A stretch of 10,806 nucleotides of DNA from the NCBI GenBank assembly GCA_038063175.1, contig JBBTVP010000018.1, forward strand, positions 1-10,806. The letters run 5' to 3'. The position numbers and the translations under genes are program-made. This DNA is from JBBTVP01 sp038063175 (lineage in GTDB: Bacteria; Patescibacteriota; Minisyncoccia; UBA6257; 1-14-0-10-40-38). Positions 1 through 7,030 of this stretch are shown piece after piece (within the stretch, counting starts at the first letter, position 1; every line of letters starts with the position of its first letter). A model generated the notes under the pieces. It saw only the letters and a program-made list of their open reading frames with translations, was not told the origin of the DNA and made no database searches.

Positions 1-54
1 CTTGCGACCGCTGGCTCCTGAAGCCAGTGCGTCTGCCAGTTCCGCCACCCCAGC
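1..54 (-). tRNA. tRNA-Leu (anticodon CAG), partial
   Basis: The minus strand from 54 downward starts with the acceptor arm GCTGGGG, then a D-arm containing the GGCGGAACTGGCAGACGC pattern usual for bacterial tRNA-Leu. The anticodon arm follows: stem CTGGC, loop TTCAGGA, stem GCCAG. The loop puts CAG at plus positions 18-20, so the tRNA reads CUG leucine codons. The start of the long (class II) variable arm is visible, and the T-arm and acceptor 3' strand lie outside the window. It begins 13 bases after the stop codon of the PGI/PMI gene on the same strand, so it may be co-transcribed with it. Confidence 0.9.
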
Positions 55-67
55 GATTTGTATTCCC

Positions 68-1063
68 TTACCGAAACTTACTTATCTTCTTTTTTATTTC
101 CTGGATAATATTTGTTTCTTGCGGATCCACATTCTTTATCTTTGCTACTTCGATAGCGACGAGCATCCCTAGTGCAAGTGATTGCATGGTTCGTTCAAAT
201 CGGTCTGTGCCTACTGCAGAAACCGTTACGGTCTTTGTCCCAGATGCTTCGATGAGCCCGGCGGTTACCTCGCGAATCGATTTCGCGCGGGTGTCTTTCG
301 GGTTTCCCTCGAGGAAAATTGCCGTGAGATCTTTCGGCTGCCCTTCGAATCCTACAATTTCGTTGTGGTTCATCTCCGGGAGTACATTCCACGAGGTAAA
401 TGTCTTGCCTGTTTCGTTGAGATGGGCTTTCCAGAAATAGGCGAGGTGACTATCGGTACTTTCTGCAAACACCACGGCATTATTTTTTCCAATTGCTCCC
501 GCGATCCGCTCCGCCTCTCTCCTCAATGATTCCGGATTCACTTTCTTCGAAAGATCAGGAGCTATAACCATTGGCCAAATCGCCTTCAAAATCGCGAGGC
601 AGCCGTAGGTGAGGATTCCGGTTGTTTGTCTCGGTGCGAAATCTCCCGGAGAGAATGAGACACGGGGGATGCCTTTTTTGATAGCGACCCGTAAAAGTTC
701 TCCTCCGCTTGCGATTACCCCAACTGCGGCACGCGGATTCTTTATGACTGAACGAAATCCATCAAGCGTCTCCTTTGTGTCTCCTGAAAAGGAAGTAAAA
801 AGGTAGAAAGGGTTCTTCGCGTACGAAACTTCGGGAAGGCCGAAGTTTTTCCAAGGAATTACCGGTGCCGGTATATTAACATCATTCCGAAGATTTTGCA
901 AGATTGTGGCGGCAAGACCTGATCCGCCCATGCCAACCCCAACAATTGCGTCGGGTTTCTTTATCTTTTTGAGCTTTTGAAGATCGGCAGGGGTTACCGC
1001 GCGAAGCGAGAGTTGGGTGTGAAATGCAAGGGCGTTTTTTTCGAAGCCGGAAGCCATAGTCAT
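68..1063 (-). CDS. Bifunctional phosphoglucose/phosphomannose isomerase (SIS-domain, PGI/PMI family)
   Basis: This 331-residue protein belongs to the PGI/PMI family first described in archaea, which interconverts glucose-6-P or mannose-6-P with fructose-6-P in the cytosol. Two SIS domains are visible. The phosphate-binding motifs are GMGGSG (44-49) and SFSGDTKET (91-99). The loop APRQTTG (143-149) carries the family's active-site arginine (R145), and NHNE (232-235) supplies the family's catalytic glutamate. No histidine occurs after residue 233, although the Pyrobaculum enzyme is reported to use a His downstream of that Glu; the D-H seen in many relatives appears to be D-T (257-258) here. The start is ATG 1063; an ATG two codons later is equally possible, and neither has a clear Shine-Dalgarno site. 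It begins 7 bases after the solute-binding protein stop. It probably feeds glycolysis and sugar-nucleotide synthesis, alongside gpmI in the same block. It ends in TAA. Confidence 0.88.
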   Translation of the reverse strand: MTMASGFEKNALAFHTQLSLRAVTPADLQKLKKIKKPDAIVGVGMGGSGLAATILQNLRNDVNIPAPVIPWKNFGLPEVSYAKNPFYLFTSFSGDTKETLDGFRSVIKNPRAAVGVIASGGELLRVAIKKGIPRVSFSPGDFAPRQTTGILTYGCLAILKAIWPMVIAPDLSKKVNPESLRREAERIAGAIGKNNAVVFAESTDSHLAYFWKAHLNETGKTFTSWNVLPEMNHNEIVGFEGQPKDLTAIFLEGNPKDTRAKSIREVTAGLIEASGTKTVTVSAVGTDRFERTMQSLALGMLVAIEVAKIKNVDPQETNIIQEIKKKISKFR

Positions 1064-1070
1064 AGTGTTA

Positions 1071-2729
1071 TTATCGGAATACGCGAGCAGTTTTTAGGTA
1101 CCACTCCGCGACGTTTTGGAAGCGGTTTGCAGGGGAGCTTACCTGGGGGTTTTCGAGGCCTCCTAAATTTTTCGGTGCGAGGTAGAGGTAGTACGGGGAA
1201 AAAAGAAATACTGCGGGTTTATCGGCATCAATCAGCCGCTCGAGTTCGCGGATTTGCTCCTCCCGTTTCTCGACGTTGAATTCTCGGCGGATTGCTTCGA
1301 GGAGCGTATCCACCGATTTATTTTCATACACCGAGAGGTTAAGTCCCGGTCTGAATTTTTCCGATGAATGCCAGAACGAGAATATATCAGGGTTCATATT
1401 CAATATATTCCCAAACATGAGGAGTTGGTAGTTCCGCGTTTTTACCACGTCATTTGCAACTTCGGTTGGCGAGAGAATCGTCGTGGTGATTTCGATTCCT
1501 ACATTTTTCCAGCGTTCGGCGAGTACTTCTGCAGTTTTTACGAGAAACGCGATATCGGGAACGACGAGCTCGAAGGCAAGCCGTAGCTCATTCCCTTGGA
1601 TGGTTTTCCGACGTACCCCGTCGTCTCCTAATAGCCAGCCCGCAGCATCGAGTGCCGCATTTGTGGCATCTGGCAAGAAACGTGCGCCGGCTCCGATCTC
1701 TGCGTCGTATCCTTCAATACCTGGGGTAAGAGGCCCGCCTACCGGGAGCCCTCGATTTTCGAGTGCGACCGTGAGTATCTCGGCACGGTCAATTGCAGTA
1801 TCGAGCGCCGTCCGTACTTCCTTTTCCCGGAGCTGGAGACTCGTCGTCTGGTTTATGAATACGGCATAGTAGCGGGGGATCGCGAGTTCTGCGACGCGGT
1901 GGTTAATCCGAACCGCATCGACATCCTGGGGCGCGATGCCGCCAAGTCCATCGATATGTCTCTGATTAAAGGCATTGATCGCTTCTTGGTAGTTTGGAAA
2001 AAATTTAAAAGAAAGCTCTTTGATGAGCGGGGCTTCTCCGGAATAGTAAGGGCTTGCCACGAAGTGGTAGTCGGTAACGAATCCATCCCGTCGCTTTTCG
2101 TATCCTGCGAACGAGTAGGGACCGCTTCCCACTGGTTCCAGATTGTAGTCAGAGAGGCGAAGATTCGCCGCGGGTATGGTACTGAACACATGTTCAGGCG
2201 TAATTTTTAACGATGCAAGGTTATGGCTAAAGAATGCGTAGGGGGTTTTAAGCGTAAATCGAACCTCGCGTTCGCTTAAGCGTTCGGCAACTACCCCTTG
2301 CCAGCCCGCAAATGCGGGGGAATGAGTGTCTGGATTCTGAATCGTTTCGAGAGTAAAGATAATATCGTCGGAGGTGAGCGGCTCACCGTCGCTCCAGTGC
2401 AAATTTTCTTTGAGTACCACTGTCCAGATGCGGTGCGTGTCATCCGGCGTATATCGTTCGGCAAGTTCCGTGAGGTCGCTGAAGCTTATCTCCATAAGAT
2501 CTCGATCTGGATCATTGGTACCGGCGATCAAAGGATTGATCGCGATCGGTTGCCCTACTACGCCTTCGGTATACGAACCGCCGGGAACCGGAGCGAGTAT
2601 GGTTGCTCCGTAAAAGGCATTCACTCCGTAGAAAAACAGGGCAAACGCAAACACCAGGCACGTATCCTGGAACATGCGCCGTTCCTTCGGGGAGAAGGCG
2701 TCAAAGATGTGGTGAAATTTCGAGAACAT
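1071..2729 (-). CDS. Membrane-anchored ABC transporter solute-binding protein, family 5 (oligopeptide type)
   Basis: This 552-residue protein is of the SBP_bac_5 (OppA/DppA-like) family, which binds peptides or other small solutes outside the membrane. Residues about 21-42 form a hydrophobic helix with no lipobox cysteine, so it is probably an uncleaved membrane anchor. Family marks include YTEGVVGQPIAINPLIAG (53-70), LKENLHWSDGEPLTSDD (106-122), a VGSGPY-type motif and VRTALDTAIDR. Between FSDLT (83-87) and ELAERY (88-93) it appears to lack the dozen or so residues that relatives have there. The start is ATG 2729: AAGGG lies 4 bases upstream, and the secG stop is 7 bases away. An in-frame upstream start at 2816 would overlap secG and is rejected. 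No permease or ATPase genes for it lie here. Solo copies near secG are, as I recall, common in Patescibacteria; the substrate is unknown. Confidence 0.85.
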   Translation of the reverse strand: MFSKFHHIFDAFSPKERRMFQDTCLVFAFALFFYGVNAFYGATILAPVPGGSYTEGVVGQPIAINPLIAGTNDPDRDLMEISFSDLTELAERYTPDDTHRIWTVVLKENLHWSDGEPLTSDDIIFTLETIQNPDTHSPAFAGWQGVVAERLSEREVRFTLKTPYAFFSHNLASLKITPEHVFSTIPAANLRLSDYNLEPVGSGPYSFAGYEKRRDGFVTDYHFVASPYYSGEAPLIKELSFKFFPNYQEAINAFNQRHIDGLGGIAPQDVDAVRINHRVAELAIPRYYAVFINQTTSLQLREKEVRTALDTAIDRAEILTVALENRGLPVGGPLTPGIEGYDAEIGAGARFLPDATNAALDAAGWLLGDDGVRRKTIQGNELRLAFELVVPDIAFLVKTAEVLAERWKNVGIEITTTILSPTEVANDVVKTRNYQLLMFGNILNMNPDIFSFWHSSEKFRPGLNLSVYENKSVDTLLEAIRREFNVEKREEQIRELERLIDADKPAVFLFSPYYLYLAPKNLGGLENPQVSSPANRFQNVAEWYLKTARVFR

Positions 2730-2736
2730 GAGACCC

Positions 2737-2955
2737 TTACCGCGCGAGCGTAACGAGCGAGATGACTGCAAAAATGGCGACAAGCGCGAGAGTCGCACCG
2801 AAGGCAACCCGTTCAAGCCCCCGGCGGGTCCGGTAGAAACCGCCGCTATCTCCGCCGCCTAAGAGGCCGGAAATGTCCGAAGAGCGCTCTTGCATAAGGA
2901 TAAGACCAATAATGAGTATCGATACGATAATTTGAGCGATAGTGAGAATATGCAT
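2737..2955 (-). CDS. secG: Preprotein translocase subunit SecG
   Basis: This 72-residue protein is the auxiliary subunit of the SecYEG channel, which assists SecA-driven protein export. It has the two-helix plan of the family. TM1 (about 4-21) ends in the conserved LILMQE stretch (19-24). A glycine/serine-rich cytoplasmic loop follows (SGLLGGGDSGGFYRTRRG, about 29-46), and TM2 covers about 50-70. The length is normal for SecG. It starts 2 bases after the stop of the holin-like gene and ends 7 bases before the solute-binding protein start, so translation of the three is probably coupled. No clear ribosome-binding site is visible before its ATG. Confidence 0.93.
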   Translation of the reverse strand: MHILTIAQIIVSILIIGLILMQERSSDISGLLGGGDSGGFYRTRRGLERVAFGATLALVAIFAVISLVTLAR

Positions 2956-2957
2956 AG

Positions 2958-3314
2958 TTATGATTTTTCTGAAGTGGCACGCATGAAGAGGTGAATTAAC
3001 ACATTCGCTCCCCAGACGAGGAGCGTGCCGAGGGCGAGAGATTCAAGCCCCTTAATGGTAAGGTTTTTCGATACAAAGTCAAGTACCGCGAGGACTATCG
3101 CATTAATCAGCATAAGCCCGAGGCCAAGGGTAAGCATGATGAATGGCCATGTGAGAAACTTAACGATCGGCTTTACGGTGAGATGAAGGAGGGTGAGGAC
3201 GAGCGCGAGGAAGATGACTCCGGAACGAGGATTCACTACGAATCCTGAAACCAAGTAAGACGCAGCCGCGATACCCGCGAGATTTCCCAGAAATGTTCCT
3301 AATATATTTTTCAT
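2958..3314 (-). CDS. Phage-holin family / YvlD-like four-helix membrane protein
   Basis: This 118-residue integral membrane protein has four predicted transmembrane segments (about 7-25, 31-49, 55-75, 90-110). The order and motifs, such as the SGF near residue 24 and TVKPIVKFLTWPFIMLTLG (46-64), match the small family labelled 'phage holin family protein' (PF04020, YvlD). Despite the name, these are chromosomal proteins of uncertain function in many bacteria, and nothing nearby suggests a prophage. It lies 24 bases after the gpmI stop and 2 bases before secG on the same strand, so it is probably part of the same transcript. No Shine-Dalgarno site is evident. Family assignment is fairly certain; role unknown. 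Confidence 0.82.
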   Translation of the reverse strand: MKNILGTFLGNLAGIAAASYLVSGFVVNPRSGVIFLALVLTLLHLTVKPIVKFLTWPFIMLTLGLGLMLINAIVLAVLDFVSKNLTIKGLESLALGTLLVWGANVLIHLFMRATSEKS

Positions 3315-3338
3315 ACGCAGATATGGTTACGATGCGTG

Positions 3339-4895
3339 CTAGCGCAAGTCCCGGAGGAGACTTTCCCCGTTCATTTCGGAAGGTTGTGCAATTCCCATAA
3401 TTTCGAGGAGTGTTGGCGCGATATCAGAAAGAAGGCCTGTTGCTTCTCCTTCGATCTGATCAATCGTTGCTTCGCTTTTCAAACGCTCAAATTCTTTTCC
3501 TATAAGATAAAACGGCACAAGATTCGGATCATGTTTTGTCTCCGGACGTCCGGTTAATGGATCAATCATTTTTTCGATGTTGCCATGGTCGGACGTGATC
3601 GCGAACGTGACATTGTGCTCGAGGCAAACGTCCATGATTCGTGCCACTTCCTCATCAATGGCTTGGATGGCCTTCAAGGCCGCGTCGTAATTTCCTGTGT
3701 GAGCCACCATATCTGCATTCGCAAAGTTTGCAGTTATGAAATCGAATCCTCCTTCGGCGACCGCTTCGATCACCCGGGTCGCAATTTCTTTTGTCATCAT
3801 TTCTGGAACGGTGTCATGTCCCGCAACATTTCTTGATGGAATAAGTACTCGGTACTCGTTCGAGAACGGCAGTTCGCGGTAGCCGTTGAAAAAGTATGTC
3901 ACGTGCGCGTATTTTTCGGTTTCTGCGATCCGGAGCTGTAGTTTCTCTGCGTCTGCGAGGACCTTGCCCAGGGGATTCTCTACTACATCGCTCGGGAACG
4001 CGACCGGAACCTGTAACCGGTCGGAATAATTTGTCATGGTGGTGACGTAGAGGTCGGAGAATCGTTCGATGGGAAATTTGTCGAACTCCGGTTCGGCGAA
4101 CGAGCGGGCGATCTGCCGGATGCTATCTTCACGAAAATCGAAGAATACTACCGCATCGTGATCGCGTATAGGCCGTGCTACGGAGCCGATACACGTGGGT
4201 TCGATATATTCATCACCGAGATCTTTCGCGTAGTATGTCTGGATCCGTTCTTTAAGGTCGGGGACAAGCGTTGCACGTCCGAGGAGCGCATCGTACGTTT
4301 TCCGGGTGCGATCCCAGTGCTCATCCCGGTCGAGCGCATAGAACCGGCCCGAGACGCTCGCGATCTGTGCATTGGGAATATCAGCAATCATCCGACTCAC
4401 CTTTGTTAAAAGTTCAGAGACTGATTTTGGCGGGCTGTCTTTGCCGTCCGAAAAAAGATGGAGGTTCAGCGTGGGTACCTGATGTTCCCGCGCAATCGCA
4501 ATTAATGCTTCGAGGTGTTCAAGCGACGAGTGGACGTTTCCGGCGGTAAGGAGTCCTACGAGGTGGAGCGACGAGTTGTTTTACTTCGCTTGGAGCGCGG
4601 CGTTCATGTGTGCCGGATTCGTATAGAACGATTTGTTTCTTACTGCGATCGTGATTTTCGGGTAGTGCTGGTACATTACCTTGCCTGCCCCAATGGTTAA
4701 GTGCCCGACCTCGCTGTTTCCTTCTTCGCCCCAGGGGAGTCCTACTGCGATTCCCGAGGACTGAAGCGATCCAGAGAGATAGTGCGAACGGATGTAGTTT
4801 ATATTTTTTGGCTTCGCAATATAGACGGGATTTGAGTAATCCTTGGTGCCTATACCCCAGCCGTCAATCACGAGGAGAACGATCGTTTTCCGCAT
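3339..4895 (-). pseudogene. gpmI: 2,3-bisphosphoglycerate-independent phosphoglycerate mutase, interrupted by one in-frame stop
   Basis: The full frame is 518 codons, the usual length for GpmI, which interconverts 3- and 2-phosphoglycerate in glycolysis. Codon 105 is TAA (4581-4583), splitting it into 4581-4895 (104 residues) and 3339-4580; the first ATG of the distal part is at 4400. The frame is identical on both sides. Alkaline-phosphatase-superfamily marks are all present: DGWG (11-14) with the metal ligand D11, GNSEVGH (59-65) with the phosphorylated serine S61, H122 in GNVHSS, GRFYALDRDEHWDR, FANADMVAHTGN and SDHGN. The usual DGRD is DGKD here. Around the stop the text reads ALQAK-stop-NNSSLHLVGLL, where relatives commonly have Lys, so AAA to TAA fits. 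It heads the minus-strand block, behind a TATAAT that sits 6 bases before its ATG. Ends in TAG. If the stop is real, the enzyme is lost or depends on readthrough. Confidence 0.88.
4581..4583 (-). other. In-frame TAA interrupting gpmI at codon 105
   Basis: The minus strand reads caa gcg aag TAA aac aac tcg tcg. Downstream codons continue the GpmI family sequence at once, with no frame shift or missing residues. One substitution from AAA, GAA or CAA would restore the frame. Confidence 0.85.
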
Positions 4896-4901
4896 CAGAT
4901 C

Positions 4902-4907
4902 ATTATA
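4902..4907 (-). promoter_or_regulatory. Perfect -10 box (TATAAT) for gpmI, likely leaderless
   Basis: The minus strand reads TATAATGATCTG and then the gpmI ATG at 4895. Only 6 bases separate the -10 box from the start codon, so transcription should begin at or next to the A of the ATG. No convincing -35 box is seen 16-18 bases upstream. This supports ATG 4895 as the start. Confidence 0.55.
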
Positions 4908-4950
4908 AGATAAAAACCATAGCTTCTGCCATCATTTCAAATAGTTCCTT

Positions 4951-4979
4951 TTGACAGATGTCTTTATGGTCATTACAAT
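4951..4979 (+). promoter_or_regulatory. Sigma-70 promoter for rny (TTGACA-N17-TACAAT)
   Basis: A perfect -35 box TTGACA (4951-4956) is followed after exactly 17 bases by TACAAT (4974-4979). Transcription would begin near 4986, leaving a leader of about 87 bases before the rny ATG at 5073. The leader holds weak inverted sequence (AATACA / TGTATT, about 4983-5010) and GGAG or GGGGA stretches at 5047-5060. Confidence 0.75.
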
Positions 4980-5072
4980 TCAAATACACTCGAATGGAAA
5001 TAAATGTATTAACAATTAACGTTGTCCCGGGAGAATCTAGCGCAATGGAGAATCCGGGGATATATCTGTCAT

Positions 5073-6596
5073 ATGGTCCAACAACCGTTACTCGCAGTTG
5101 GCATTTTGATAGTCGGAGTAATTGCCGGCTACTTAGTGCGTCGTTTTCTCGCTGCGAAGCAAGCTAGTTCGATCGAAGAGAGGGTCCGGCGCGATCTCGA
5201 TAGGGCGAAAGATGAGGCAAAATCGGTAATTGCCACGGCTGAACAAAAAGCCACGGGCATTGTCGATGCCTCAAAACGAGAGGTGCGCGAACGCGAACAA
5301 CAGCTTGCGCGTACCGAAGAGCGTATCGCAAAAAAGGAAGAAGGAGTTGAAAGTCAGGCGCGCGATCTCGACCGGAGGGAGCGTGAGCTTCGGGATGAAT
5401 TAAACAAGGTATCAACCGAGCGGAATGAAATCCGTGAGCTTGAACGGAGAGCTACCCAAGAACTCGAACGACTTGCGGGATTCAGCGCCGAATCAGCGAA
5501 GCAGGAACTTATGGGCCGTATCGAACGGGAGTATCGGGACGATATGGTGAAGACAGTGCAGCGTCTTGAGCAGGAGCGGAGGGAAGACATTGAAAAGCGA
5601 AGTCTCGATATTATTACAACCGCCTTGAATCGCTACGCTCGCTCGCACGTCTCGGAGCTTACGACAACCCTATTCACGCTTCCAAACGAAGAGCTGAAGG
5701 GAAAAATCATCGGGCGCGAAGGCAGAAACATCCGCACCCTCGAACGTCTTACGGGTGTTGAAGTTATCATGGATGAAACGCCGGACAGCATTATTTTTTC
5801 CTCATTTGATCCCTTACGCCGTGAAATCGCAAAAGTCGCGATGGAGAAACTTGTGAAAGACGGACGTATTCAGCCCGCGAAGATCGAGGAAAAAGTGGAA
5901 GAAGCGAAAACGGAGCTCACGAAGCGGATGGTCGCGATCGGGGAGCAGGCCGCGCTTGAAGTCGGCGTGCTTGATCTCCCAAAGGAAATCATCCAGCTTT
6001 TGGGACGCCTTCATTTTCGCACAAGCTACGGGCAAAACGTGCTCGTGCACTCGGTTGAAATGGCGCACATTTCAGCCATGATGGCCGCAGAACTTGGCGC
6101 GGACGTGGCAGTTGCAAGGAAGGGTGCGCTTCTTCACGATATCGGTAAGGCAATTAGCCATGAAGTGGAAGGAACTCACGTGGAGCTTGGCAGGAAAATA
6201 CTCAAGAAATATGGCGTGGATGATCGGGTGGTGAAAGCTATGGAGGCACATCACGAGGAATACCCGTTTTCAACCCCCGAATCGTTCATTGTTGCCGCTG
6301 CTGACGTGCTTTCGGCCGCTCGTCCTGGTGCGCGGAGGGACACCGTTGAAAACTACCTGAAGCGCCTCGAAGACTTAGAAAAAGTCGTCCATAGTTTTGA
6401 GGGCGTAAAGAACGTCTATGCGCTCTCGGCAGGTCGGGAGGTCCGAGTTTTCGTAGTTCCCGAGAAAGTTGACGATTTTGGAGCACTCCAGATGGCGAAA
6501 AACATCGCGGCAAAGATTCAAACAGAACTCAAGTATCCTGGCGAAATTAAGGTGAACGTGATCCGCGAAATGCGGGCGGTTGAATACGCCCGGTAG
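5073..6596 (+). CDS. rny: Ribonuclease Y (membrane-anchored endoribonuclease)
   Basis: This 507-residue protein matches RNase Y, the endonuclease that starts mRNA turnover in many bacteria. Domains in order: an N-terminal transmembrane anchor (about 5-25); a long charged coiled coil (about 35-170, rich in Glu/Arg/Lys); a KH RNA-binding domain with GKIIGREGRN (210-219); and an HD phosphohydrolase domain with VHSVEMAH and the catalytic HD pair in LLHDIGKA (H355-D356), plus AHHEE further on. The length is normal (about 510-520). ATG 5073 is chosen because it puts the hydrophobic anchor at the N-terminus. A TTG at 5022 in the same frame would add 17 polar residues. It is the first gene on the plus strand behind a near-consensus promoter, and ends in TAG. 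The downstream HU gene has its own promoter. Confidence 0.94.
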   Translation: MVQQPLLAVGILIVGVIAGYLVRRFLAAKQASSIEERVRRDLDRAKDEAKSVIATAEQKATGIVDASKREVREREQQLARTEERIAKKEEGVESQARDLDRRERELRDELNKVSTERNEIRELERRATQELERLAGFSAESAKQELMGRIEREYRDDMVKTVQRLEQERREDIEKRSLDIITTALNRYARSHVSELTTTLFTLPNEELKGKIIGREGRNIRTLERLTGVEVIMDETPDSIIFSSFDPLRREIAKVAMEKLVKDGRIQPAKIEEKVEEAKTELTKRMVAIGEQAALEVGVLDLPKEIIQLLGRLHFRTSYGQNVLVHSVEMAHISAMMAAELGADVAVARKGALLHDIGKAISHEVEGTHVELGRKILKKYGVDDRVVKAMEAHHEEYPFSTPESFIVAAADVLSAARPGARRDTVENYLKRLEDLEKVVHSFEGVKNVYALSAGREVRVFVVPEKVDDFGALQMAKNIAAKIQTELKYPGEIKVNVIREMRAVEYAR

Positions 6597-6604
6597 GGAA
6601 GAAG

Positions 6605-6632
6605 TTGCGGTAGCCCTTGTTTTTGCTATAAT
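6605..6632 (+). promoter_or_regulatory. Extended -10 promoter for the HU gene
   Basis: TATAAT (6627-6632) is preceded by TGC (extended -10), with TTGCGG (6605-6610) as a partial -35 box at 16-bp spacing. The start point should be near 6639, giving a leader of about 45 bases before the ATG at 6685. It begins right after the rny stop, so the HU gene can be expressed separately. Confidence 0.7.
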
Positions 6633-6684
6633 TACTGGGTAATTAAGGTTCGCAAAAGGTCGATTGAAATGGTGATGTAATACT

Positions 6685-6960
6685 ATGAAAAAGGACGGAC
6701 TAGTAGAAGCGGTCATGAAAGCCGCAAACATCGAGACGAAGAAGCAGGCGCAGGAAGCGGTGGAAGCCATGTTCGACACGATTGTGAAGACCCTGGGGCG
6801 AGGCGAAGAGGTCGCAATCACCGGATTCGGAACGTTCCGTGTTATGAAGCGTGCGGCGCGGGAGGGCCGAAACCCGATGACCGGAGAAAAGATCCAGATT
6901 GCGGCTTCGGTAAAGCCGAAGTTCCGCGCTGGCAAGTTCCTCAAAGAGGCCGTAAAGTAA
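6685..6960 (+). CDS. HU-family DNA-binding protein
   Basis: This 91-residue protein is a typical bacterial histone-like HU/IHF subunit: a dimer that bends and compacts DNA and assists replication, repair and transcription. The N-terminal helices (about 1-42) are followed by GFGTFRV (47-53). The DNA-contacting arm comes next (REGRNPMTGEKIQIAAS, about 58-75) with the Arg-Asn-Pro tip that intercalates in the minor groove. The closing PKFRAGKFLKEAV (78-90) is also typical. Nothing is missing and the length is standard. It lies 88 bases after rny with its own promoter, and ends 19 bases before a strong hairpin terminator. Whether it is closer to HU or IHF cannot be decided by eye; as a single small gene, HU is likelier. 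Confidence 0.95.
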   Translation: MKKDGLVEAVMKAANIETKKQAQEAVEAMFDTIVKTLGRGEEVAITGFGTFRVMKRAAREGRNPMTGEKIQIAASVKPKFRAGKFLKEAVK

Positions 6961-6979
6961 CTCTTTTGATAGCAGATAA

Positions 6980-7015
6980 CTAAAAGACCCTTCACTAATG
7001 TGAAGGGTCTTTTAG
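6980..7015. terminator. Bidirectional intrinsic terminator, perfect 16-bp stem
   Basis: CTAAAAGACCCTTCAC (6980-6995) and GTGAAGGGTCTTTTAG (7000-7015) are exact reverse complements around the loop TAAT. The GC-rich core is capped by a T-run on the 3' arm in both directions, so it can stop the HU transcript (plus) and the sigma operon transcript (minus), which converge here. Confidence 0.88.
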
Positions 7016-7030
7016 TGTGAGCAGGAATAT

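Noticed and set aside
27..440. 137-codon plus-strand open frame
   Set aside because: It overlaps the tRNA-Leu and lies antisense to the PGI/PMI gene; its sequence is a low-complexity reverse reading.
2958..3314. Prophage lysis cassette
   Set aside because: The holin-family name is historical; neighbours are housekeeping genes and no endolysin or phage gene is present.
4401..4583. Programmed frameshift in gpmI or two separate genes
   Set aside because: Both parts lie in the same frame and the text between them reads as normal GpmI sequence, so only a stop codon separates them.
5022..5072. TTG at 5022 as the rny start
   Set aside because: It would add 17 polar residues before the membrane anchor; ATG 5073 gives the normal N-terminus and length.
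6375..6995. 206-codon open frame on the minus strand
   Set aside because: It is antisense to the rny 3' end and the HU gene, has no recognisable motif, and overlaps two well-supported genes and the terminator.
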